A stretch of 64,000 nt of DNA from Streptomyces sp. ALI-76-A (GCF_030287445.1 NZ_JASVWB010000002.1:806001-870000); one strand, 5' to 3'; positions 55,614-64,000 are shown, counted from the stretch's first letter. Notes: generated by a model from the sequence alone, not told the origin. Numbers and translations: made by a program.

Positions 55614-56059
55614 CGGCCGCTGCGGCGCAGCGGACCCCATGACTTCTCCTGCCGCTCCACCGCCTCCCGCGCCTCGTCGATCGTGCGGGTGTCGATCCAG
55701 CACAGCGGCCGGATGTCCACCACCAGCGGCTCGTTGTCGGGCCCGCGGCCCGTCTCCCGGCCCGTGAGGACCCAGGGACGGACCCTGGGCCCCTTCTCGT
55801 GCGGCAGATGGGAGTAGTCGTACAAGCGCCGGGCCACCCACACGTCCACGGGCCGGCCCTGCCACCACTCCTCGACGTCGAGCGGGTTGGCCGACAGCCC
55901 CGGCATGGGGACACCGGTCAGGTCGTCGGTGCTGGACACGTCGGCGAGGTCGGTGCCCGGACCCCGCGACCAGCGGACATACAGGCCCTGGTGCTGTTCG
56001 AGCAGCCCGGTGAGCTCGGCGAGTGTGTGGACGACCGGCAGGTCGTCGGATACGCCCAT
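55610..56059 (-). CDS. DUF6098-family protein
   Basis: A 149-residue soluble acidic protein from ATG 56059, with GGGAGG upstream. The family blocks are [40 protein letters not shown] and [14 protein letters not shown]. It has no known catalytic motif. Streptomyces genomes often carry it; the function is unknown. A consensus SigB promoter lies 35 bp upstream, so it is a probable member of the general-stress regulon. Confidence 0.83.
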   Translation of the reverse strand: MGVSDDLPVVHTLAELTGLLEQHQGLYVRWSRGPGTDLADVSSTDDLTGVPMPGLSANPLDVEEWWQGRPVDVWVARRLYDYSHLPHEKGPRVRPWVLTGRETGRGPDNEPLVVDIRPLCWIDTRTIDEAREAVERQEKSWGPLRRSGR

Positions 56060-56093
56060 GTGATGACCTCCCTGATGGCGGCGCGCGCAGACG

Positions 56094-56118
56094 GGGTACC
56101 CGTCCGGCGGGAACGGAA
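56094..56118 (-). promoter_or_regulatory. Consensus SigB-type promoter for the DUF6098 gene
   Basis: On the minus strand GATT (56118-56115), a 15-bp spacer and GGGTAC (56099-56094) match GNNT-N14-16-GGGTAY exactly. The predicted transcript starts about 25 bp before ATG 56059 and includes its ribosome-binding site. Confidence 0.65.
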
Positions 56119-56294
56119 TCGGACGGACCGCTGGGGCCCGCCCGGCCCGTCCCGCCTGCGCGCGACGCCCTGCACGGACGCTCGCCGTACCGGGCACAGG
56201 CCCGAACACGGCCAGCGGGAAACCTCTGCGCCCGGCACGCCGAGACCATGCGCCTGAGGCCGCGAGGCCGCCCTCCGGGCGAAGACGGCGATGG

Positions 56295-58127
56295 TCAGAC
56301 GGGCCCCTGGCGTGCCGGGGCGCCGGGCAGCCGCAGGGTGAAGACGCTGCCGGCGCCGGGTTCGCTGGTCACGTCGACGGTGCCGCCGTGCGCGGCGACC
56401 AGGTGGCGGACGATCGGCAGGCCCAGGCCGCTGCCTCCGGTGCGGCGGCTGCGGGACTTCTCCGCGCGCCAGAACCGTTCGAAGACGCGCGGCAGGTCGT
56501 CGGCCGCGATGCCGGTGCCGGTGTCCCCGACCTCCAGCAGGACGGTGTCGCCGGCGCGGCGCGCGGACAGGGTGACGGTGCCGTCGGCGGGCGTGTGGCG
56601 CAGCGCGTTGGAGACCAGGTTGCCCAGTGCCTGCCGCAGCCGGACCGGGTCGGCGTCCAGCCAGGGCCTGCCGTCCACGGTGGTGCGCAGCCGGACGCCG
56701 GCCGCGTCGGCGGCCACGCGGTGGGCGGCGGCGACCTGGTCGAGGAGGTCGTCGCAGGCGACCGGCTCGCGGTGCAGCCGCAGGGTGCCGGCGTCGGCGT
56801 CGGCGAGGTCGCGCAGGTCTTCGATGACGCGCTGGAGGACGAGGGCCTCGTCGTGCAGGGCGCCGAGCAGGGCGGGGTCGGGGTCGACGAGTCCGTCGCG
56901 GGTGACCTCCAGCCAGCCGCGGATGTTGGTGAGCGGGGTGCGCAGCTCGTGGGCGATGTCGCTGACCATCGCCTTGCGCTGGGCCTCCAGGCGCTCACGG
57001 CGTTCGGTGAGTTCGTTGAAGGCGGCGGCCAGGATGCCGGTCTCGTCCCGGGTGGTGACGGGAACGCGCACATGCAGCTCCGGCGGCTGCTGGGCCGCCT
57101 CGGTGAGCGCGCGCAGGGGCCGCACGAGCCGGGTGGCGACCAGCGCGGTCACGGCGACGGTGACGGCGAGGACCAGCCCGGCGGCCCCGACGATCTTGGT
57201 CTTGTTGCCCGGGGACATGTCGAACCGCACGGCGGGGGTGTCCCCGTCGCCGCCGAGGAACAGCTGGGCGGCGGGGGCGACGTACGGGTCGAGCTGGGCG
57301 CGGCGGGCGTCGTCGACGCAGGCCTGGGCCGTGCGCATGGCCTTGCCCGCCTGCTTGGCGAACCCGGGCGCGGCACTCGGCTGCCGGGCGGCGGAGTCGG
57401 TGAGGTCCACTCCGATCGACAGCGGCGTGCCGGGGTCCAGGCCCGCCCGGGTCAGACAGCCGCGGGCGCGTGCCTGCAGGACGCTCAGCGCCTTCTGCTC
57501 CGTGGGAACCGGCGTGTTCAGCAGGCCGTCGGCGCACTCGTCGGGCACATAGCCGGAGCCGGCGGTGGCGTCCGCCTCGGTGAGGACCGGGCGGCCGCTC
57601 GGGGCCCGGGTGAGGCGCAGTTCGATGCCGTGGCGTTCGAAGCAGTCCTGGCGTGCCCGGGCCAGGACGTCGAGCTTGGCGCGTTCCGCCGCGGTGATCC
57701 GGTAGGGGCCCACCACCCGGGGGTCCGTGCCGCCGAGCTGGGCGCCGCGCTCGGTGAAGGTGTCGGTGCGCAGGGGGTCGACGGTGGCCGCGGCGGTCAG
57801 CGGCAGGGCGGTGCCGGGCGGCGCGGAGTCGGCGATGACCGTGCGGTCCGCCCCGGTCAGCGCGATGCGCCGGCCCGTCCTCGCGGACAGGTCCCGTACG
57901 GTCCGCTGGACGCCCTTCCAGTCGGGGTGGGTCGCGGCGTGGCCGCTGAGCCGGGCGAGGACGTCCATGTCGTCGGCGAGGACCTGGCCCTGCTCCTCCC
58001 GAAGGGCGCGGGTGGTGGTCTCCACCGCCAGCCAGGCGGTCGCCGCGACGGAGCACACGGCGATGAGGCCGGAGGTGATGAGCAGCCGGACGAGCAGGCG
58101 CTTGTGCAGGGGTATCCAGCCGCTCAT
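56295..58127 (-). CDS. Membrane sensor histidine kinase
   Basis: A 610-residue two-component kinase. One membrane helix lies at about 10-32 and a second at about 290-312, enclosing a 255-residue extracellular sensor with four cysteines (in [26 protein letters not shown] and QACVDDA). A HAMP domain (about 313-370) follows, then H393 in [14 protein letters not shown], the N-box [26 protein letters not shown] and [14 protein letters not shown]. The sensor is larger than usual. ATG 58127 overlaps the response-regulator stop in ATGA. The signal is unknown; cell-envelope stress is a guess from the transpeptidase-like gene next door. Confidence 0.93.
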   Translation of the reverse strand: MSGWIPLHKRLLVRLLITSGLIAVCSVAATAWLAVETTTRALREEQGQVLADDMDVLARLSGHAATHPDWKGVQRTVRDLSARTGRRIALTGADRTVIADSAPPGTALPLTAAATVDPLRTDTFTERGAQLGGTDPRVVGPYRITAAERAKLDVLARARQDCFERHGIELRLTRAPSGRPVLTEADATAGSGYVPDECADGLLNTPVPTEQKALSVLQARARGCLTRAGLDPGTPLSIGVDLTDSAARQPSAAPGFAKQAGKAMRTAQACVDDARRAQLDPYVAPAAQLFLGGDGDTPAVRFDMSPGNKTKIVGAAGLVLAVTVAVTALVATRLVRPLRALTEAAQQPPELHVRVPVTTRDETGILAAAFNELTERRERLEAQRKAMVSDIAHELRTPLTNIRGWLEVTRDGLVDPDPALLGALHDEALVLQRVIEDLRDLADADAGTLRLHREPVACDDLLDQVAAAHRVAADAAGVRLRTTVDGRPWLDADPVRLRQALGNLVSNALRHTPADGTVTLSARRAGDTVLLEVGDTGTGIAADDLPRVFERFWRAEKSRSRRTGGSGLGLPIVRHLVAAHGGTVDVTSEPGAGSVFTLRLPGAPARQGPV

Positions 58128-58819
58128 CCGCGCCCGCCGCTGAGCTTGTAGCCGACCCCGAAGACGGTCAGCAGCCGGGTCGGCCGGCGCGGGTCCTCCT
58201 CTATCTTGCGGCGCAGGTTCATCACGTGGACGTCGACGGCCCGTTCGGTGGAGGCCCGGTCGGTGCCCCGGGTGACCTCCAGCAACTGCCGCCGGGAGAA
58301 CACCCGTTCCGGCTCACCGGCCATCGCCAGCAGGATCTCGAACTCGGCCGGTGTGCACTCCACGGGCGTTCCGTCGCAGCGCACCTCGTGCCGCACCGGG
58401 TCGACCGTGACACCCCCGGCCCGTACGGCGAGGTCCTCGCGCCGGTCGGGCGCGCGCCCGCTGCGCCGCAGCACGGTACGGATGCGGGCCATCAGCTCGC
58501 GCGGGCTGTACGGCTTGGTCATGTAGTCGTCGGCGCCGAGTTCCAGGCCGAGCAGGACGTCGTCCTCGGCGGTGCGGGCGGTGAGCATCAGGACGGGGAT
58601 GTCGTCGTCCCGGCGCAGCACCCGGCACACGCCGAAGCCGTCGATCACCGGCAGCATCAGGTCCAGGACGACGAGGTCCGGCCTGAGCCGGTGGGCCGCG
58701 TCGAGGGCGGCCCGGCCGTCGTGGACCACGGTCGCGGTGTGGCCCTCCGCCAGCAGGGAGCGGCGGATGAGTTCGGCCTGCATCTCGTCGTCCTCGGCGA
58801 CCAGCACATGTGCGCACAT
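58124..58819 (-). CDS. OmpR-family response regulator
   Basis: A 231-residue regulator. The receiver (1-115) has the acidic pocket E9-D10-D11, the phospho-aspartate D53 in LVVLDLMLPVIDG and the lysine in DYMTKPYSP. The C-terminal winged helix (about 130-228) reads FEILLAMAGEPERVFSRRQLLE and RAVDVHVMNLRRKIEEDP. It is the first gene of the pair and overlaps its cognate kinase by four bases. Confidence 0.95.
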   Translation of the reverse strand: MCAHVLVAEDDEMQAELIRRSLLAEGHTATVVHDGRAALDAAHRLRPDLVVLDLMLPVIDGFGVCRVLRRDDDIPVLMLTARTAEDDVLLGLELGADDYMTKPYSPRELMARIRTVLRRSGRAPDRREDLAVRAGGVTVDPVRHEVRCDGTPVECTPAEFEILLAMAGEPERVFSRRQLLEVTRGTDRASTERAVDVHVMNLRRKIEEDPRRPTRLLTVFGVGYKLSGGRG

Positions 58820-58854
58820 CCGGCGGATCCTAAGCGGTAGACGGTCGGAAGGCC

Positions 58855-59613
58855 TCAGCGGGCCAGGGAGGCGGCGTCGCCCATGACGACGACGGGGTGA
58901 CGGTCGGGGTCCAGGGTCAGCAGCAGCGCCTTCATGTGCTGTTCGGCGATGCTGACGCAGCCTTGGGTGGGGCCGTCGTGGTCGACGTGCAGCCAGATGC
59001 CGCCGCCGCGGTCCGCGCCGAGGGGGCGGGTCCAGTCCAGGGGTGAGGTGCCGGGCTTCCGGTTGTAGTCGATGGCGATGACGTAGTCGAAGGACCCGGC
59101 GAGCGGCTCGCCCTCGAAGCCGGTGCCGGACAGGCTGAACGCCGTCGACCGGTCGTACGGCAGCCGGGTCCCGGGGTCGCGCAGCAGGCCGCCGGCGTCG
59201 GTGAGCGTGTAGACGCCGATGGGTGAGCGCAGGTCACCGAGCCGGTGGTGGTCGGTCCAGCCCTTGAGCGCGTTGTGCGCGGGCCAGCTCTCGCCGGCCT
59301 GCCAGCCGGTCGCGGTGCGCTCGTACAGGACGACGGTGGAGGTCGAGGAGTCCTTGCCGCGCCCGGTCACGACGACGGCCTGACGGGTCTGGGCGGGCAC
59401 CTTGGCGAGGGTCTTCGGCCCGAGGCCGGGCAGCCGGCGCGGGGCGGCCGCGACGGAGACCTCGCGGGACGGCGAGGGGACGGAGCGGGTCGCGGTCGTG
59501 TTCTCCGAGGCGGGCTCGGGGCGGTGGTCCGGGGTGGCCGCCGCGCCGCCACCGCATCCGGTGAGCAGCAGGGACGCGGCCAGCAGCGCGGCGGGGGGTG
59601 TGCGTCTGATCAT
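58855..59613 (-). CDS. L,D-transpeptidase-like (YkuD/ErfK) lipoprotein
   Basis: A 252-residue exported lipoprotein. The lipobox is LLLTGC with C20 as the lipidated residue. After a disordered linker the domain contains HVDHDGPTQGCVSIAEQHM, where C219 is the catalytic-type cysteine of the HxxxG-SxGC pattern; the usual serine is replaced by threonine-glutamine. LGDLRSPIGVYTL supplies the first strand block. It may cross-link peptidoglycan or be a divergent relative. ATG 59613 is the start. It is 35 bp behind the response-regulator start and divergent in role from it. Confidence 0.85.
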   Translation of the reverse strand: MIRRTPPAALLAASLLLTGCGGGAAATPDHRPEPASENTTATRSVPSPSREVSVAAAPRRLPGLGPKTLAKVPAQTRQAVVVTGRGKDSSTSTVVLYERTATGWQAGESWPAHNALKGWTDHHRLGDLRSPIGVYTLTDAGGLLRDPGTRLPYDRSTAFSLSGTGFEGEPLAGSFDYVIAIDYNRKPGTSPLDWTRPLGADRGGGIWLHVDHDGPTQGCVSIAEQHMKALLLTLDPDRHPVVVMGDAASLAR

Positions 59614-59670
59614 GGTTCGACCTTGACCGACAGGTGTGAGGAACTGGTCAGGGTTCATATACCTGTTCGG

Positions 59671-59867
59671 CTACGGGCGGCTCGGCTTGCCCGCCGTGTA
59701 CAGCAGGCGCGGAACAGGGCGTCCAGGTCCTGGCCCGACTGGTGTTCCGCGAGGCGCACGAACGGTGCGGTGGTCCCGTGTCCGTCGCGGTGCCCGGACG
59801 CCCAGGTCCGCAGGATCCGGAAGAACGTCCGGTCGCCGACGGCCGTGCGCAGGGCGTGCGGGGTCAT
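59671..59867 (-). pseudogene. C-terminal relic of an M1-family aminopeptidase, also frameshifted
   Basis: The frame from 59867 reads MTPHALRTAVGDRTFFRILR and then GQDLDALFRA, which is the characteristic end of secreted M1 (PepN-like) metallopeptidases. One G is missing near 59704: GCCTG-CTGTAC should be GCCTGG-CTGTAC, and the shifted frame then gives the expected last residues LYTAGKPSRP and a stop. Everything upstream, including the HExxH zinc site, is absent. It is a deletion remnant of about 65 of some 480 residues. Confidence 0.7.
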
Positions 59868-60033
59868 GGCGCCGCAAGGGGCTCCTGCGTTCGGGGGCGG
59901 GCGATGGCCTCACCCCAGGGGCCACTTGCGGCCGCATCGGCCCTGGTCGGGTCACGTCCCGTGGCGTCGCCCGACATCGCCCGGAACGCGGCGCTACGCT
60001 CCCGGAACCGCCGTGTCCGAGAGAGGTCCGCCC

Positions 60034-60384
60034 ATGAGCGTGCGCGTCCGTCGCGTCTACGAGCCGCCCGAGCCGGACGACGGCGTCCGTGTCCTGGTCG
60101 ACCGGCTGTGGCCGCGCGGCCTGTCGAAGGACGCGGCGCGCGTCGACGAGTGGCCCAAGGCCCTCACCCCGTCGGCCGGGCTGCGCCGCTGGTACCACGC
60201 GGGTGAGGGGTCCCACGAGGAGTTCCGCCGGCGGTACGAGGCGGAGCTGGCCGCTCCCGAGGCATCCGAACTCCTCGGTCATCTGCGGGAGCTGGCGGGC
60301 GAGGGCACGATCACGCTGCTGACCGCCGCCAAGGTGCCCGAGCGCGGTCACGCCGCCGTGCTGGCCCGCCTCCTGACGGCGTGA
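60034..60384 (+). CDS. DUF488-family protein
   Basis: A 116-residue protein from ATG 60034, six bases after GAGAGG. The motif RVLVDRLWPRGLSKD (about 19-33) is the family's hallmark, followed by WHAG-like WYHAGEGSHEEFRRRYEAEL and the closing LLTAAKVPERGHAAVLARLL. The two arginines and the aspartate could form an active site. Members are sometimes annotated as uroporphyrin-III methyltransferase-related, which is not supported by sequence. The function is unknown. It is convergent with the flavin dehydrogenase gene. Confidence 0.9.
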   Translation: MSVRVRRVYEPPEPDDGVRVLVDRLWPRGLSKDAARVDEWPKALTPSAGLRRWYHAGEGSHEEFRRRYEAELAAPEASELLGHLRELAGEGTITLLTAAKVPERGHAAVLARLLTA

Positions 60385-60403
60385 GGAGGCGGGCCCGCGC
60401 CGG

Positions 60404-62077
60404 TCAGGCCGTCTGCTGGGCGGCCGCCCGCCCGGCGGCCCGCCCCGAGAAGAGGCAGCCGCCGAGGAACGTGCCCTCCAGCGCGTTGTAGCCGTGCAGG
60501 CCTCCGCCGCCGAAGCCGGCCACCTCGCCGGCCGCGTACAGACCGTCGAGGGGCTTGCCGTCGGTGCCCAGGGCGCGGGAGTCGAGGTCGGTCTGGATGC
60601 CGCCGAGGGTCTTGCGGGTCAGGGTGTGCAGCTTCACGCCGATCAGCGGCCCGGCGGCCGGGTCGAGGATGCGGTGCGGGGTGGCGACCCGGCTGAGGCG
60701 GTCGCCGATGTAGCGGCGGGCGTTGCGGATGCCCTGCACCTGGGCGTCCTTGCTGTAGGCGTGGGCGATCTGGAGGTCCCGTGCCTCGATCTGGCGCCGG
60801 ATCAGGTCCGCGTCCAGGAGCGCCTTGCCGGTCAGCCCGTTCATCTTCTCGACGAGCTGCTCCAGGTTCGGGGCGGTCACGAAGTCCGCGCCCTTGCGCA
60901 GGAACGCGTCGACCGGGCCGGGCGCGCCCTTGCCGAGCACCCGTTCCTTGAGGAACCCCGCACGGTCCTTGGCGGTGATGTCGGGGTTCTGCTCGGAGCC
61001 CGACAGCGCGAACTCCTTCTCGATGATCTTCCGCGTGAGGATGAACCAGGAGTGGTCGTGCTCGGCGAGGTCCTCGGTGGTGCGCAGGTGGGTGAGGGTG
61101 CCGAGGGTGTCGTAACCGGGCAGGCACGGCTCGGGCAGGCGGCGGCCGAGGGCGTCGAACCACATCGAGGACGGGCCGGGCAGGATGCGGATGCCGTGGC
61201 CGGGCCAGACCGGGTCCCAGTTCCGCAGGCCCTCGGTGTAGTGCCACATGCGGTCCCGGTTGACCAGGCGCACCCCGGCGGCGGCGCTGATGTCGAGCAT
61301 CCGGCCGTCGACGTGGGCGGGGACGCCGGTGACCATCTCGGCGGGCGGGGTGCCCAGGCGCTCGGGCCAGTAGCGGCGGACGATCTCGTGGTTGGCGCCG
61401 ATGCCGCCGGTGGTGACGACCACGGCCCGGGCGGTGAGTTCGAAGTCGCCGACGCGCTCACGGCTGGAGGCGACACCGCGGGGCGCGTGGTCCTCGGCGA
61501 GGACGGTGCCGCGCACCCCGCGCGCCGCGCCCTCCTCGACGACCAGCTCGTCCACCTGGTGGCGGTGGTGGAAGGTGAGCAGCCCGTCGCGGGCGGCCTG
61601 GCGGGCATAGCCGACGAACGGCTCGACCACCCCGGTGCCGGTGCCCCAGGCGATGTGGAAACGGGGTACGGAGTTGCCGTGGCCGTGGGCGGTCAGGTCC
61701 CCGCGCTCGGCCCAGCCGACGGTGGGCAGGAACGTGATGCCGTGCCCTTGCAGCCAGGACCGCTTCTCGCCCGCCGCGAACTCGACGTAGGCGCGCGCCC
61801 AGCGCACGGCCCAGGAGTCCTCGTCGTCGACCCGGTCGAACTGCGCGCTGCCCTGCCAGTCGCTCCAGGCGAGGTCGAAGGAGTCCTTGATGCCGAGGCG
61901 CCGCTGCTCCGGGGAGTTGACGAGGAACAGGCCGCCGAAGGACCAGAACGCCTGCCCGCCGAGGTTGGCGGCGTTCTCCTGGTCGACCAGCGCGACCCTG
62001 CGGCCCCGGCTGGTGAGTTCGTGTGCCGCGACCAGTCCCGCGAGTCCGGCTCCGACGACGATGACGTCCGCATCCAT
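60404..62077 (-). CDS. FAD-dependent dehydrogenase (KstD/fumarate-reductase flavoprotein-like)
   Basis: A 557-residue soluble flavoprotein. The ADP-binding motif DVIVVGAGLAGLVAAHEL is at the start, AANLGGQAFWSFGGLFLVN near residue 42 is the family's flavin loop, VVTTGGIGANHEIVRRYWP is the second glycine block, and GEVAGFGGGGLHGYNALEGTFLGGCLFSGR closes the FAD site (given here in shortened form GGGLHGYNALEGTFLGGC). It belongs to the FAD-binding dehydrogenase group related to 3-ketosteroid dehydrogenases; the substrate is unknown. ATG 62077 is preferred over ATG 62098. The TetR gene lies immediately upstream, so they form an operon. Confidence 0.88.
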   Translation of the reverse strand: MDADVIVVGAGLAGLVAAHELTSRGRRVALVDQENAANLGGQAFWSFGGLFLVNSPEQRRLGIKDSFDLAWSDWQGSAQFDRVDDEDSWAVRWARAYVEFAAGEKRSWLQGHGITFLPTVGWAERGDLTAHGHGNSVPRFHIAWGTGTGVVEPFVGYARQAARDGLLTFHHRHQVDELVVEEGAARGVRGTVLAEDHAPRGVASSRERVGDFELTARAVVVTTGGIGANHEIVRRYWPERLGTPPAEMVTGVPAHVDGRMLDISAAAGVRLVNRDRMWHYTEGLRNWDPVWPGHGIRILPGPSSMWFDALGRRLPEPCLPGYDTLGTLTHLRTTEDLAEHDHSWFILTRKIIEKEFALSGSEQNPDITAKDRAGFLKERVLGKGAPGPVDAFLRKGADFVTAPNLEQLVEKMNGLTGKALLDADLIRRQIEARDLQIAHAYSKDAQVQGIRNARRYIGDRLSRVATPHRILDPAAGPLIGVKLHTLTRKTLGGIQTDLDSRALGTDGKPLDGLYAAGEVAGFGGGGLHGYNALEGTFLGGCLFSGRAAGRAAAQQTA

Positions 62078-62094
62078 GGCGACCGCTGCCTTTC

Positions 62095-62742
62095 TCATTG
62101 GGGTCTCGTACGGGTCTCGGGGGGCCTGCCGCGGCCGTCGGTCAGCAGCGCGGTGAGCAGCTGGCCCAGCCAGCCGCGGGCGCGCTCGACGTCCTTGTCC
62201 AGCAGCAGTTGGGTGGTGACTCCGTCGTACGCGGCGACGACCGCGTGGGCGGCGCCGTCCACGCCACCGAGTACGACGGGCAGTGCGGTGGACCCGGTGG
62301 CGCGGGCGAGCCGGTCGGCGACCGCCTGCCGCAGGCGCTCCCGGTGTTCCAGCAGGGTCCGGGCGATCGCCGGGTCCCGTGCGGCGTGGACCAGGAAGTC
62401 GGTCTTCACCAGCAGCCAGTCCACGTCCAGGAGCAGCACCTCGGTGACCCGGTCCACGGACGCCGGAACGTCCAGTTCGGGCCCGTCGAGGGCGAGCGCC
62501 CGCGCCACCTGTTCGGCGATCAGGTCGGCCCGCTGCCGGTAGAGGGCGAAGAACAGCTCGTCCAGGCTGTCGAAGTTCGAGTAGAAGGCGCCCCGGCTGT
62601 AGCCGGCCGCCTCACAGACCTCCTCGATGGAGACGCGCCCGAACCCCTTGGCGGCGAAGACCGCGAAGGCCGCGTCCAGGAGGTTGGCCCGCGTGCGCAC
62701 CCGGCGCCTGGTGACGCGCCCGCCCGTCTGCTTCACCGCCAT
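62095..62742 (-). CDS. TetR-family transcriptional regulator
   Basis: A 215-residue regulator from ATG 62742. The DNA-binding domain spans about 15-62 (RANLLDAAFAVFAAKGFGRVSIEE, then CEAAGYSRGAFYSNFDSLDEL). A helical ligand domain follows. It is encoded 17 bp before the flavin dehydrogenase at 60404-62077 and likely represses itself and that gene. The dyads at 62760-62783 are its probable operator. The AlkB-like gene is divergent. Confidence 0.93.
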   Translation of the reverse strand: MAVKQTGGRVTRRRVRTRANLLDAAFAVFAAKGFGRVSIEEVCEAAGYSRGAFYSNFDSLDELFFALYRQRADLIAEQVARALALDGPELDVPASVDRVTEVLLLDVDWLLVKTDFLVHAARDPAIARTLLEHRERLRQAVADRLARATGSTALPVVLGGVDGAAHAVVAAYDGVTTQLLLDKDVERARGWLGQLLTALLTDGRGRPPETRTRPQ

Positions 62743-62759
62743 GTCCGGTCCCCCGTCGT

Positions 62760-62783
62760 CGGATACGCGAATGTATCCGATAC
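62760..62783. promoter_or_regulatory. Overlapping palindromes, probable TetR operator
   Basis: CGGATAC-GCGAAT-GTATCCG (62760-62779) is a perfect 7-bp dyad, and GTATC-C-GATAC (62773-62783) overlaps its right half. It begins 18 bp upstream of the TetR start, the normal place for autorepression. Confidence 0.7.
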
Positions 62784-62913
62784 GGCAGTGCATCGAAAGG
62801 CCCGGGAGACCGAAAGACCAGTGGAGGAGGCCGGACGACCTCGCAGTCCGGGTGGCGGGAAGACCGGCGATCCCGAATGGAACAGATTTTCGAATGAGGA
62901 GTACGCTGGACTC

Positions 62914-63543
62914 ATGACCAGGCACCACCTCCAGGGCTCCCTGTTCGACCAGACCGATCAGCTCCGGCTCGGTCCCCTCGACGGGATCCGCCGGACCGAC
63001 CTCGGCCTCGGCGCCTGGATCGACGTGCTGCCGGGATGGCTCAGCGGGTCCGACGTGCTGTTCGAACAGCTGGCCGCCGATGTGCCGTGGCGCGCGGAGC
63101 GCCGGAAGATGTACGACCAGGTCGTCGACGTCCCGCGACTGCTGGCGTTCTACGGCGCGGGCGACCCGTTGCCGCACCCGCTGCTGGCGGAGGCCCGGGA
63201 CGCGCTCTGCGCGCGCTACGCCGAGGAGCTGGGCGAGCCCTTCACCACCGCGGGGCTGTGCTACTACCGGGACGGCCGGGACAGCGTCGCCTGGCACGGC
63301 GACCGGATCGGACGGGGCGCGCACGAGGACACGATGGTCGCGATCCTCTCCGTGGGCACCCCCCGGGACCTGCTGCTGCGTCCGACGCGCGGCGGTGACA
63401 CGATCCGCCGGCCGCTCGGGCACGGCGACCTGATCGTGATGGGCGGCTCCTGCCAGCGGACCTGGGAGCACTCCATACCGAAGACCACGCGCGCCGCGGG
63501 CCCCCGCATCAGCGTCCAGTTCCGTCCGCACGACGTGCACTGA
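62914..63543 (+). CDS. AlkB-like 2-oxoglutarate/Fe(II) dioxygenase
   Basis: A 209-residue enzyme of the AlkB family, which oxidatively removes alkyl groups from nucleic acids. The iron ligands are H128 and D130 in VAWHGDRIGR and H186 in WEHSIPK. The 2-oxoglutarate arginine is R198 in PRISVQFR, with R204 as the second arginine of the family motif RxNxTxR (here RISVQFR). LCYYRDGRDSV is the conserved tyrosine segment. ATG 62914 follows GAGGAG. It is a likely repair enzyme; the exact lesion is unknown. Confidence 0.92.
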   Translation: MTRHHLQGSLFDQTDQLRLGPLDGIRRTDLGLGAWIDVLPGWLSGSDVLFEQLAADVPWRAERRKMYDQVVDVPRLLAFYGAGDPLPHPLLAEARDALCARYAEELGEPFTTAGLCYYRDGRDSVAWHGDRIGRGAHEDTMVAILSVGTPRDLLLRPTRGGDTIRRPLGHGDLIVMGGSCQRTWEHSIPKTTRAAGPRISVQFRPHDVH

Positions 63544-63570
63544 GGCACGAGGCCCACGACGTCCGCGGGC

Positions 63571-63726
63571 GCGCGAGGACCACGGCACGCACAGCCGCGC
63601 GAGGACCACGGCACGCACAGCCGCGCGAGGACCACGGCACGCACAGCCGCGCGAGGACCACGGCGCCCGCAGACGCGCAAGGACCAGGGCACGCACCGAG
63701 GCGCCAGGACAGCGTGCGCCGGGGCG
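63571..63726 (+). repeat. 26-bp tandem repeat, about six units
   Basis: The unit GCGCGAGGACCACGGCACGC plus ACAGCC starts at 63571, 63597, 63623 and 63649, the first three nearly identical, followed by two degenerate units (63675, 63701). The period is not a multiple of three and no gene covers it, so it is a non-coding minisatellite just behind the AlkB-like gene. Confidence 0.85.
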
Positions 63727-63754
63727 GAGGGCGGCCGCTTCGGACGCGCGCGGG

Positions 63755-63785
63755 GCTGCCTCCGGCGGACGGTGCCGGAGGCAGC
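63755..63785. terminator. Hairpin, 12-bp perfect stem
   Basis: GCTGCCTCCGGC (63755-63766) and GCCGGAGGCAGC (63774-63785) flank the loop GGACGGT. It is a probable terminator for the AlkB-like transcript or for a gene beyond the right edge. Confidence 0.6.
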
Positions 63786-64000
63786 CTGGACCGGGCCGCC
63801 GCGGGCGGAGGGCCGGTCGGTCGGGGGGCCGGGCGGCCGGGCGGGAGCGAGCCGGGGCTGTCCGGCGCCCGCGCGGACGGAGCGCGCGGACGGAAGGTGA
63901 ACCGGGGGATGCTAGACATCCACAGAGGCGCGCGCGTCCGATCCCGGACCCGCCGATCACGGCCCCGTGATCATCTGCTTTGCTGTGCCCGTCGGGCAGG
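63786..64000. other. Right-edge region without a supported gene
   Basis: I see no gene in the last 215 bp. A near-perfect dyad GATCACGG-CC-CCGTGATC lies at 63955-63972. A GTG at 63967 opens a frame that runs off the edge (VIICFAVPVGQ), but it has no ribosome-binding site and is too short to judge. Confidence 0.4.

Noticed and set aside
62743..62913. SOS (LexA) box before the AlkB-like gene
   Set aside because: No GAAC-N4-GTTC-type dyad is present; the only clear dyads adjoin the TetR start.
63571..63726. CRISPR array
   Set aside because: The 26-bp units are contiguous with no spacers and no cas gene is nearby.

Overview
The window is high-GC actinobacterial DNA and almost certainly comes from a Streptomyces chromosome. 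The signs are GTG starts, extreme third-position GC, I-shaped hairpin terminators without T-tracts, a WhiB-like protein, SigB/SigF-type sigma factors, GlgE-pathway genes, and several small families I know mainly from Streptomyces (DUF5133, DUF6480, DUF6098, DUF1206). I see no rRNA, tRNA, CRISPR array or prophage. From memory, the layout (glycogen/trehalose cluster beside a stressosome-like operon) resembles the second glg locus of S. coelicolor; I could not check this.

Layout. 1-5.8 kb: a MarR regulator cut by the window edge, an N-terminally deleted TetR relic, an ATP-dependent DNA ligase, a secreted NPP1-like protein, a questin-oxidase-like gene broken by a one-base deletion, a hydroxymethylbilane synthase and an unknown protein. 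6-8.6 kb: a SigB-family sigma factor, an ANTAR RNA-binding protein and a VOC protein. 8.6-19.3 kb: glycogen/alpha-glucan metabolism in two divergent arms, glgX with a translationally coupled GHKL-fold protein on the minus strand, and a DUF5133 gene, glgE, treS, mak and glgB on the plus strand. 19.4-26.5 kb: a YbdK-type carboxylate-amine ligase, an acyl-CoA synthetase, several small membrane proteins, two RsbW-like GHKL proteins and a PRC-barrel protein.

26.9-39.2 kb is the regulatory core. It holds a 1,424-residue cytosolic hybrid histidine kinase with about six 92-residue HAMP repeats, an ANTAR-GAF-PAS-PP2C phosphatase, a STAS anti-sigma antagonist behind two promoter-like elements of the same design, and an rsbR-rsbS-rsbT-(GHKL+PP2C)-PP2C operon. 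39.4-48.9 kb: a type II NADH-dehydrogenase-like enzyme, a FUSC transporter, a DUF1206 membrane protein, a second SigB-family sigma factor with a DUF5133 gene behind it and a divergent-type GHKL protein nearby, a 107-bp MITE-like element and an Orn/Lys/Arg-decarboxylase-family enzyme. 49-64 kb: a cNMP-domain protein, an MFS exporter, a LysE/LysG pair, regulators, a saccharopine-dehydrogenase-like protein, a WhiB-like protein, a two-component system, an L,D-transpeptidase-like lipoprotein, an M1-peptidase relic, a flavin dehydrogenase with its TetR regulator, an AlkB-like dioxygenase and a 26-bp tandem repeat.

How it fits together. Two SigB-type sigma factors, six GHKL proteins, three PP2C phosphatases, three STAS proteins and two ANTAR domains lie in one 40-kb stretch together with glycogen/trehalose enzymes. 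Three genes (VOC, PRC-barrel, DUF6098) have upstream sequences that match the SigB promoter form GNNT-N14/15-GGGTAC exactly, and other sites match it closely. My reading is a general-stress/osmotic-stress island in which partner switching controls a SigB-type regulon and carbon-storage metabolism is coupled to it. The wiring is inference; the domains and promoter matches are read directly from the sequence.
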